Source of the DNA: an uncultured Collinsella sp.
Lineage (GTDB): Bacteria; Actinomycetota; Coriobacteriia; Coriobacteriales; Coriobacteriaceae
Assembly: GCA_900554985.1 (NCBI GenBank)
Contig: USJQ01000061.1
Span: 1-6,591 of the forward strand
DNA length: 6,591 nucleotides
Direction: 5' to 3'
The position numbers and the translations under genes are program-made. Of the stretch, positions 1 through 5,763 are shown one piece after another. How positions within the stretch are numbered: position 1 is the first letter of the stretch; every line of letters begins with the position of its first letter. The notes under the pieces were generated by a model, which was given only the letters and a program-made list of their open reading frames with translations, was not told the origin of the DNA and searched no databases.

Positions 1-571
1 CATCGTCCAGTGCGTAAAAAACAGTTTTGCCCTCCCGCCGGAAGCGCACAAGCTTGGAATCCTTGAGCACCCGCAGCTGGTGGCTGACGGCAGACTGGCT
101 CAACTGCACGGCGTCCGCGATATCCTGCACGCAAAGTTCGCTGTCATGTAAGGCATACAAAATTTTGATGCGGGTGGAATCGCCAAAGACGCGGAACAGC
201 TCGGCCAAATCCAAGCGATAGTTGCAGTTCATGGGGTCCCAACGCACAGCCTGCATCAGGGCATTGCGAGCGCTCACATAATCCTGCTGGCGAATGTAGG
301 CAAACGCCATATCAGAGTACAGGCGGTCAAACGGCACCTCGACCTGCACGAGCTCGCGCGGATCCTTCTCCACGCGGCGATAGGCCAAGCGCTCAAACTT
401 GCTATCAAAGCTAAAGTATTGGCGCTTCTCCTCCGTCTTGCACTCGGCGTCGATATACTCCTCGGCGAGCTCCACCAGGCGCTCCAGCAGCGGCGTCGCC
501 GTAGCCAGGTCGCCCTGCGCCAGATAGTTCTCGGCATACGTGATGTCTTGCAAGCTGATGGGCAGGTCCAT
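1..571 (-). CDS. TPR-like / ArsR-SmtB fusion transcriptional regulator (3' end off window)
   Basis: An uninterrupted minus-strand frame starts at ATG 571-569 and runs off the left edge after 190 residues; no stop is present in the window. A GAGGAG Shine-Dalgarno at 577-582, five bases from the ATG, decides the start. Residues about 13-36 and 83-115 look like TPR helices; the second ends in the typical WDPMN. From about residue 120 the protein is a classic ArsR/SmtB winged helix: ELFRVFGDSTRIKIL, then ELCVQDIA, then recognition helix SQSAVSHQLRVL, then the wing RREGKTVFYAL. ArsR proteins are usually 90-125 residues, so the roughly 120-residue N-terminal extension is unusual. In CadC-type cadmium/lead sensors the matching stretch is ELCVCD; here only Cys147 is kept and the second Cys is Gln149, so a CadC-like alpha3 site is unlikely. 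The possible alpha5 metal site begins at Asp190 and lies outside the window. It probably represses a transport or stress gene beyond the edge, but the ligand is unknown. I saw no clear promoter in the 55 bases between it and the tRNA terminator. Confidence 0.88.
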   Translation of the reverse strand, partial: MDLPISLQDITYAENYLAQGDLATATPLLERLVELAEEYIDAECKTEEKRQYFSFDSKFERLAYRRVEKDPRELVQVEVPFDRLYSDMAFAYIRQQDYVSARNALMQAVRWDPMNCNYRLDLAELFRVFGDSTRIKILYALHDSELCVQDIADAVQLSQSAVSHQLRVLKDSKLVRFRREGKTVFYALDD

Positions 572-628
572 GACAACTCCTCGGTCCAGGCGGCAGACTC
601 AACGCGCCTTAAACATCGGTCAATACAC

Positions 629-656
629 AAAACCCGGGTCTCTTGCGAGGCCCGGG
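629..656 (-). terminator. Intrinsic terminator of the tRNA-Gln/tRNA-Glu unit
   Basis: Read on the minus strand, CCCGGG, one C/A mismatch, CTC, a GCAA tetraloop, GAG and CCCGGG are followed by TTTT. The hairpin starts about ten bases after the CCA of tRNA-Glu, where a tRNA transcript would be expected to end. The U-tract is short (four T, then GTGT), so some read-through into the downstream ArsR-type gene is possible. Confidence 0.85.
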
Positions 657-666
657 CGTTCAATTT

Positions 667-743
667 TGGTAGCCCGTACCAGATTCGAACTGGTGATCTC
701 CGCCTTGAGAGGGCGGCGTCCTAAACCGCTAGACGAACGGGCC
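667..743 (-). tRNA. tRNA-Glu (anticodon CTC)
   Basis: The reverse strand from 743 folds as a full cloverleaf. The acceptor arm is GGCCCGT paired with ACGGGCT, with a G-U first pair as in other actinobacterial tRNA-Glu. The anticodon stem CCGCC/GGCGG encloses the loop CTCTCAA, giving anticodon CTC. The T-arm contains GTTCGAATC. The discriminator base is A and the CCA end (669-667) is encoded. It decodes GAG, a major Glu codon in high-GC genomes. It lies 17 bases downstream of tRNA-Gln and is probably cut from the same precursor. Confidence 0.97.
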
Positions 744-760
744 ATATGTAGCAAATGCAA

Positions 761-834
761 TGGCTGGGATGGAGGGAGTCGAACCCCCATTGACGGAACC
801 AGAATCCGCTGTCCTGCCATTAGACGACATCCCA
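761..834 (-). tRNA. tRNA-Gln (anticodon CTG)
   Basis: The reverse strand from 834 folds as a cloverleaf. The seven-pair acceptor stem TGGGATG/CATCCCA is perfect. The anticodon stem GCGGA/TCCGT encloses TTCTGGT, giving anticodon CTG. The T-loop contains GTTCGACTC. The discriminator is G and CCA is encoded (763-761). A U1-A72 start pair is typical of tRNA-Gln. It is the first gene of a two-tRNA unit, with the promoter about 45 bases upstream. It decodes CAG. Confidence 0.97.
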
Positions 835-878
835 ATGACTGCATCGCTGCGCTCGGCTGTGCCTTTGCGCAAGAAAGA

Positions 879-907
879 AATATACGGGAAGTCTCGCCGT
901 GACGCAA
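879..907 (-). promoter_or_regulatory. Sigma-70 type promoter of the tRNA pair
   Basis: On the minus strand a -35 box TTGCGT (907-902) is separated by exactly 17 bases from a -10 box TATATT (884-879). Transcription would start near 872, giving a short 5' leader before tRNA-Gln at 834. Both boxes are close to consensus in an otherwise GC-rich stretch, and a stable-RNA operon needs a promoter here. The assignment is from sequence pattern only. Confidence 0.75.
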
Positions 908-910
908 GCC

Positions 911-945
911 CCAATTTTGACTTTTTTGAAATTCAGTCAAATTGG
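911..945. repeat. AT-rich inverted repeat upstream of the tRNA promoter
   Basis: CCAATTTTGACT (911-922) and AGTCAAATTGG (935-945) are inverted copies that differ only by one A, with a 12-base T/A-rich centre. No T-run follows on either strand, so it does not look like a terminator. It ends four bases upstream of the tRNA -35 box, where an UP element or a protein-binding site would lie. Confidence 0.6.
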
Positions 946-1110
946 CCTAATTAAGTCCAACCCGTGAAGGACCTGTGAAGCCGACCGCTGTACACGAAGG
1001 GCAAAACGCCGCGAGCGGTAGCCGTCAACCGTTGGCAGATTCTACCGCGAAAACGATAGCACCAGGCAACACAATCGAAGTATCAATGATCACGTAGATA
1101 TCGAGGCGCC

Positions 1111-1521
1111 ATGGACGAAGAGCTTGATTACCTATGGGAGACCCTGGGCCTTGAGATCACTGCCGACCTTTGGCCCGAACGGGACAAAATCCATCCCACA
1201 CTGCGCCCCGCCATTACTGTGGTGCAGGCAAAATACCGCCGTGCATCCTTTTTGATCATGCGGATGTCATGGCACGCGGGACTCCCCGACCTTAAGCGAA
1301 TCCAGGCAAGCCTCGTCGAGCTGTCCGGCATGCCGACCGTCATATCCGAGGCGCACCTGGAGCAGCGCCAGCGCGAGCGACTGCAACAGCAGCGGATTCC
1401 CTTTATCTGCCCCGGCGTTCAGGCATATCTGCCCTTTATGGACGAGGAGTACTGGAGCGGCAAGCCCAACAAACACGTAAAGGTCTACGATCCGCACGAA
1501 TGGGCACAGCTGGCGGACTGA
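1111..1521 (+). CDS. Hypothetical protein, 136 aa; resembles the N-terminal region of a MarR-annotated regulator family
   Basis: This is the only rightward gene in the window. ATG 1111 is the only available start, because an in-frame TGA lies at 1087-1089 and no other start codon follows it. A GAGG (1103-1106) sits four bases upstream. The protein is soluble, with no signal peptide or membrane segment, and has a mixed charged composition. It contains an alpha-helical stretch around LPDLKRIQASLVELSG, then a Gln/Arg-rich helix (residues about 84-95). After that come IPFICPGVQAYLPF (about 96-109) and the C-terminal VYDPHEWAQLAD. The 'RIPF..PG.Q.YLPF' block reminds me of the N-terminal part of larger proteins in Firmicutes and Coriobacteriia annotated as MarR-like regulators, which carry a winged helix after it. 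Here the gene stops without any HTH, so it is either a stand-alone version or a remnant. That family link is from memory and unverified. No clear promoter is visible in 946-1110. Confidence 0.65.
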   Translation: MDEELDYLWETLGLEITADLWPERDKIHPTLRPAITVVQAKYRRASFLIMRMSWHAGLPDLKRIQASLVELSGMPTVISEAHLEQRQRERLQQQRIPFICPGVQAYLPFMDEEYWSGKPNKHVKVYDPHEWAQLAD

Positions 1522-1540
1522 CTGGGGCAGGCCCGCCGGC

Positions 1541-1710
1541 GGAAAGTGCGTCCCAGATTTCAAGCTCAAACTGGTCCCCACTTTCCCGTTGAGCCCTCAA
1601 CCGGAAACCGTGTCCCGCAATCGAAGCTCAGAATGGGACGTGCTTTCCGCAACCGGCCACTTTGGGAAAGTGCATCCCATTCTGGAAGCGAATTCCGGGT
1701 CGCACTTTCC
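1541..1710. repeat. Three tandem 46-bp palindromes with a 62-bp period (REP-like array)
   Basis: Three units lie at 1541-1586, 1603-1648 and 1665-1710. Each is exactly 46 bp, begins with GGAAA, has TCCC at unit positions 11-14 and AAGC at 22-25, and ends with CTTTCC. Each unit is an imperfect palindrome of the half-site GGAAAGTGCGTCCC. Unit starts are 62 bp apart both times, so two 16-bp spacers separate them. The first spacer, CGTTGAGCCCTCAACC, is itself a near-perfect inverted repeat; the second carries an extra CACTTT half-site next to unit three. No T-tracts follow the hairpins. The array fills the gap between convergent genes, the usual place for REP/BIME-type elements. Confidence 0.85.
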
Positions 1711-1717
1711 GCAGCCG

Positions 1718-2077
1718 CTACAGCAACGCCTCGGCCCAAGCCGCTTCCCTAAAGCCGGGAATCGCAAAGTCGTCGCCCACCAGCAGCGGACGCTTGACCA
1801 GCATGCCGTCGGTCGCCAGCAGCTCGTAGCACTCCCGATCCGTCATGCCCGCATCCAGACGCGCCTTCAGGCCCAGCTCTCGATATTTCATGCCCGACGA
1901 ATTAAAGAAACGCCGCACCGGCAGCCCCGAATGAGCAATCCAGGTCGCAAGCTCATCAGCCGTGGGATTGTCCAAAACGATATCGCGGTCGATGTACTCT
2001 ACCCCATGTTCGTCCAGCCATGCCTTGGCCTTCTTACAGGTCGAGCACTTGGGATATTCAACAAACAGTACGGTCAT
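1718..2077 (-). CDS. ArsC/Spx-family thioredoxin-fold protein (YffB/arsenate-reductase-like)
   Basis: The 119-residue protein starts at ATG 2077-2075, set by a GGAGG at 2084-2088 six bases upstream. A longer in-frame start at 2116 would add 13 residues upstream of this Shine-Dalgarno and is rejected. The N-terminus MTVLFVEYPKCSTCKKAK is the family signature: a beta strand followed by a CxxC redox pair (Cys11, Cys14). Then come FFNSSGMKYRELGLK (about 58-71) and the KRPLLV block (95-100), whose Arg-Pro matches the cis-Pro region of ArsC and Spx. Length fits the family (110-130). Members act as glutaredoxin- or thioredoxin-dependent arsenate reductases, or as RNA-polymerase-binding stress regulators (Spx). 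The sequence alone does not decide, and there is no arsenic gene next to it. It runs in the same direction as the mupG operon, 92 bases downstream, and probably has its own promoter. Confidence 0.85.
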   Translation of the reverse strand: MTVLFVEYPKCSTCKKAKAWLDEHGVEYIDRDIVLDNPTADELATWIAHSGLPVRRFFNSSGMKYRELGLKARLDAGMTDRECYELLATDGMLVKRPLLVGDDFAIPGFREAAWAEALL

Positions 2078-2083
2078 GGAAAT

Positions 2084-2088
2084 CCTCC
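2084..2088 (-). promoter_or_regulatory. Shine-Dalgarno that fixes the ArsC/Spx-like start
   Basis: GGAGG followed by six bases and ATG 2077. Its place inside the longer open frame shows that the upstream ATG at 2116 is not the start. Confidence 0.85.
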
Positions 2089-2169
2089 GAATATAGATCG
2101 GCCAACGCAGGCACACGCCACACGAGGCGCCTTCGTATGATGGGCCAATTGTAGCCCACGGGTCACACG

Positions 2170-3222
2170 CTAAACGAACCGTACCCCGAATCCGCGTTTG
2201 ATGAACGGCAGCAGCTCCATTGCCTCGGGCGTGATATGGCCCGCAACGTTCATGCGCTCGTCACCGGGGAGATCGACCCGCGCAATCTCAAGCTCGCCTT
2301 CGTAGCGCCCATATCCGCTATTGCTCACAGCGATCGACCCCGCCTTTCGCGGCAGGCCGGCTCCGGCATCCGTCGGCACGGAATCCGGCTTAAGCGTCGT
2401 ACGTGACTCCTGAGACCTAAAGATGAGGACGCTCGAGTCGGGTCGGTCGTGATGAATCTGCCCGCGCACATAGGCATAACTGAGCTCAAGCTCGCATTGC
2501 AGGTCCACGTATCCGGCGGAAACTTGAGCAAACTGCGCCCAGCCCGCATCGGAAAGATCGGGGTCGCCGACCAACACAATGTCGCAATCGGCGCCATGTG
2601 CAAGCTCAAGCATATTGAGGGCAACCTTTGACGCGCGACCGCGCTGCGCCTCGACCGTCGGCAGTCCCTCGAATACCGGCCCGCGAACGTTAGCATCACC
2701 CGGCACAAAAGCCATGATTTCGAATCCAAGCGCCGCAAGACGAAGATTCACCCGAGCAATGTCCTCCAGAGCTAAACCGGTATAAGGCTTGGGGTAAAAA
2801 TTGTGGCAGGCGGCAAAACGAGTCACATCGGCACCGGCCTCACGCCACGATGCGATTTCATCAGAACTCACTGTCGATGCATTGACCACAATGCGAAATA
2901 CACCGGACAGCTCCGCGACCCGCTGGGCGCTAAAGCCATAGTCCAAACGAAGGTATTCCAACCCCAGATCGCGCAAGTCCTCGATGCGCTCAAGCCCGAG
3001 CAAATCGCACGTGCGAGGCCCCACATCGGCAATGAGCGCAATGCCGCGGGCGGAAAGCAGCGACAGCACATGACGGACCTTATCGGCATACGCCGCTCCC
3101 CCATCCTCGGGAATATGCAGCGAGGTGAACGCATAGCGCGCACCCGCCGCGGCACCACGTTCAATCGTCCGCTCAATATCCTGCAGAGGGCTGGAAAGAT
3201 AAATCGAAATACCCGTTTTCAC
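2170..3222 (-). CDS. mupG: 6-phospho-N-acetylmuramidase MupG (DUF871 family)
   Basis: The 350-residue protein matches the length of the DUF871/MupG family. In Staphylococcus aureus, MupG hydrolyses cytoplasmic MurNAc-6P-GlcNAc to MurNAc-6P and GlcNAc. The N-terminal half (about 1-235) has the repeated beta-alpha pattern of a TIM barrel: GISIYLSS at the start, FTSLHIPEDG (32-41), LRLDYGF (91-97), NAST (114-117), CHNFYPKPYTGL (139-150) and GLPTVEAQRG (186-195). The rest (about 240-350) is the smaller beta-rich, cyclophilin-like domain with GYGRYEGELEIA. The start is GTG 3222-3220, preceded by AAAGGAG (3238-3232). No signal peptide is present, which fits a cytoplasmic enzyme. It is the last gene of the murR-murQ-murP-mupG run, but an intrinsic terminator separates it from murP, so its level may differ from that of the upstream genes. 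The family call is firm; the exact substrate is inferred from family and context. Confidence 0.93.
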   Translation of the reverse strand: MKTGISIYLSSPLQDIERTIERGAAAGARYAFTSLHIPEDGGAAYADKVRHVLSLLSARGIALIADVGPRTCDLLGLERIEDLRDLGLEYLRLDYGFSAQRVAELSGVFRIVVNASTVSSDEIASWREAGADVTRFAACHNFYPKPYTGLALEDIARVNLRLAALGFEIMAFVPGDANVRGPVFEGLPTVEAQRGRASKVALNMLELAHGADCDIVLVGDPDLSDAGWAQFAQVSAGYVDLQCELELSYAYVRGQIHHDRPDSSVLIFRSQESRTTLKPDSVPTDAGAGLPRKAGSIAVSNSGYGRYEGELEIARVDLPGDERMNVAGHITPEAMELLPFIKRGFGVRFV

Positions 3223-3231
3223 GCTTCAACG

Positions 3232-3238
3232 CTCCTTT
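3232..3238 (-). promoter_or_regulatory. mupG Shine-Dalgarno, directly abutting a terminator U-tract
   Basis: AAAGGAG on the minus strand, nine bases before GTG 3222. The six T of the upstream intrinsic terminator (3244-3239) touch it without a gap. Transcription that stops at the U-tract would therefore end just before the ribosome site. Confidence 0.8.
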
Positions 3239-3272
3239 AAAAAAGGCCGGCGGAGCAGCTAGCCCCGCCGGC
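3239..3272 (-). terminator. Strong intrinsic terminator between murP and mupG
   Basis: On the minus strand GCCGGCGGGGC pairs with GCTCCGCCGGC to give eleven pairs (one G-U) around a TAGCT loop. One C and TTTTTT follow. It begins 67 bases after the murP stop. This is a textbook rho-independent terminator, placed inside the operon and not at its end. It probably reduces mupG expression relative to murP unless anti-termination occurs. Confidence 0.88.
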
Positions 3273-3304
3273 ACAACCATAACATCAAGAAATCTGCCGC
3301 GCGC

Positions 3305-3331
3305 CGCGAACCCTGAGCAACACGGCTCGCG
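3305..3331 (-). other. Second RNA hairpin upstream of the mupG terminator
   Basis: In the minus-strand transcript CGCGAGCC (3331-3324) can pair with GGTTCGCG (3312-3305), eight pairs with one G-U around an 11-base loop. The plus-strand RNA would have an A/C mismatch at that place, so the fold suits the minus-strand message. It starts nine bases after the murP stop. It could be a 3'-end stabilising stem or part of an attenuator together with the terminator; its role is unknown. Confidence 0.4.
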
Positions 3332-3339
3332 ATATCAAT

Positions 3340-4770
3340 CTACTCGCCAAAGAACTCGTTGATCTTCTGCTCGTCGACGCCAAAGAACCACGTCAGGACA
3401 AAGCCGGCGGCATAGGCAAGCAGCATAGCGGCAACGTAGCCGAGCTGCTGGCCAGGAACGACGATCAGCAGGCCAAACAGACCGGAAACGCCCTGAGAAA
3501 CCGTGCCGATGTGAAGCAGCGCCGCGAGCGCGCCGCCAAATCCGGCACCCAGGCAGGCCGTCACAAACGGACGAACGAGCGGCAGCGTAACAGCATACAT
3601 CAGAGGCTCGCCCACACCCAGGATTCCAACGGGAATGGACTCTGCGACGTACTTCTTGAGCTTGGCATTCTTGGTCTTAAAGTACAGCGCCAAACCGGCA
3701 CCGACCTGGCCGCCGCCAGCCATCATAAGGATGGGAAGCAGGTAATTGATACCCTTGGTAGCGCCGTCGGGATCGTTGAGCATAGCGTGGATCGGCGTGA
3801 GCGCCTGATGCAGGCCGACGGACACCAGCGGCAAGAAGCCTGCCGACAGGATATAGCCGCCCAGGACGCCCAGCTTCTCGAAGATAAAGGTCAAAACGCT
3901 AAAGATGGCAGTCGTCAGCCATGCGCCAACCGGCTGGATGACGAGCATCAGAGCAAAGGCGCCGATGATGAGCACCAGCAGCGGAGACAAGAACGTGTCG
4001 AGTGCGTTGGGCATAACCTTGCGAATCTGACGCTCCATCCAGGCAAAAAATGCGCCAGCGATGAGAGCCGCGATCATGCCGCCCGCTGCGGGGTTGTACT
4101 GCGCACTGGTGAGCGGCAGCAGAATGGCAGTGGCAGGATCAGCCGCGCCAGGCGCAAGCAGGGGCATGGCACTGTTGGCGATACACATCATGCCGGCGAT
4201 GCCGCCCAGCGCAGCGGAGCCACCAAACTCACGTGCCGCGTTATAGCCCACCAAGATGGGCAGATAGGCAAACAGGGCCCAGCCCATGGAACGAATGCCC
4301 TGGTACCACCACTCGCCTGCAAGCGCGCCTGCCGTCGAGACGTTAATGACGTTGCAGATACCGTTGATGAGGCCAGCCGCAATGATGCCGGGAAGCAGGG
4401 CGACGAAGACATTGGAAATCTTCTTGAGGAAGGCCTGAACCGGCTTGGACTCGTACTTGGCCTTCTGCGCGGCCTTGTTTGTGGCCGCAGCGTCAACCAC
4501 GCTCTCGTCGGCAACGCCTTTCGCAAGGCCAGTGAGCTTGGAGAACTCCTCGAGCACCTTATTCACCTTGCCCGGACCCAGCACGATCTGCATCGTGTCG
4601 TCCTCGACCAGGCCCATCACGCCGTCGAGTGCCTTAATGCCCTCCGTGTCGACGTTGCCCGCGTCTTTGACGGTCACGCGCAGGCGCGTCATGCACGCCG
4701 CGTTTGCCAGCACGTTGTCTTTACCGCCCAAAAGGTCCAGCAGCTTTTGAGCCAGCTCTTTGTTCGTCAT
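3340..4770 (-). CDS. murP: PTS transporter EIIBC, N-acetylmuramic acid type (MurP)
   Basis: The 476-residue membrane protein starts at ATG 4770 behind AGGAGGAG, four bases upstream or less. Residues 1-80 form an EIIB domain of the glucose family with the phospho-accepting Cys26 in NAACMTRLRV. A hydrophilic linker (about 85-110) leads to an EIIC domain with about ten hydrophobic segments from residue 115 to 463. This includes the sugar-binding signature GVGEPL (385-390, Glu388) and the Gly-rich loop around 182-192. MurP proteins import MurNAc and phosphorylate it at position 6 while it crosses the membrane; in Gram-positive recycling the MurNAc-GlcNAc disaccharide is the proposed cargo. There is no EIIA domain, as in E. 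coli MurP, so phosphate must come from a separate EIIA-Glc-type protein. Sucrose or trehalose EIIBC proteins look similar; the assignment to MurNAc rests on murQ upstream and mupG downstream. It lies 57 bases downstream of murQ and clearly in the same transcript. Confidence 0.9.
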   Translation of the reverse strand: MTNKELAQKLLDLLGGKDNVLANAACMTRLRVTVKDAGNVDTEGIKALDGVMGLVEDDTMQIVLGPGKVNKVLEEFSKLTGLAKGVADESVVDAAATNKAAQKAKYESKPVQAFLKKISNVFVALLPGIIAAGLINGICNVINVSTAGALAGEWWYQGIRSMGWALFAYLPILVGYNAAREFGGSAALGGIAGMMCIANSAMPLLAPGAADPATAILLPLTSAQYNPAAGGMIAALIAGAFFAWMERQIRKVMPNALDTFLSPLLVLIIGAFALMLVIQPVGAWLTTAIFSVLTFIFEKLGVLGGYILSAGFLPLVSVGLHQALTPIHAMLNDPDGATKGINYLLPILMMAGGGQVGAGLALYFKTKNAKLKKYVAESIPVGILGVGEPLMYAVTLPLVRPFVTACLGAGFGGALAALLHIGTVSQGVSGLFGLLIVVPGQQLGYVAAMLLAYAAGFVLTWFFGVDEQKINEFFGE

Positions 4771-4827
4771 AACTCCTCCTTGTATTGGGTATCTCGTCTG
4801 GATGTCATATCAGCTCACGCCGCGCAC

Positions 4828-5751
<924 letters not shown>

Positions 5752-5757
5752 TTCATT

Positions 5758-5763
5758 CACCTC
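5758..5763 (-). promoter_or_regulatory. Shine-Dalgarno of murQ overlapping the murR stop
   Basis: GAGGTG on the minus strand, six bases before ATG 5751. The murR stop TGA (5764-5762) overlaps it, a layout typical of translational coupling. It fixes the murQ start. Confidence 0.85.

Noticed and set aside
572..628. TTGACC (-35-like, minus strand, 623-618) before the TPR-ArsR gene
   Set aside because: No plausible -10 hexamer occurs at 16-18 bases spacing.
274..663. Minus-strand open frame covering the ArsR gene in another frame and reaching toward tRNA-Glu
   Set aside because: The composition is low-complexity (Arg/Ser/Trp rich), and the overlapping TPR-ArsR frame has a real ribosome site and family motifs.
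419..954. Plus-strand open frames across the two tRNA genes
   Set aside because: They read through structured tRNA genes on the opposite strand and have no protein-family features.
946..1110. Weak promoter-like pair (TTGGCA with GATAGC 17 bases later) before the orphan gene
   Set aside because: The -10 match is only three of six bases. I see no other structure in this stretch.
1546..2140. Plus-strand open frames across the palindrome array and opposite the ArsC/Spx-like gene
   Set aside because: They translate repeat DNA and the antisense of a recognised gene.
2078..2169. Possible -10 box TACAAT (2153-2148) inside a small TGGGC/GCCCA inverted repeat upstream of the ArsC/Spx-like gene
   Set aside because: No acceptable -35 box lies 16-18 bases upstream, and the five-pair hairpin has no T-run, so neither a promoter nor a mupG terminator can be supported.
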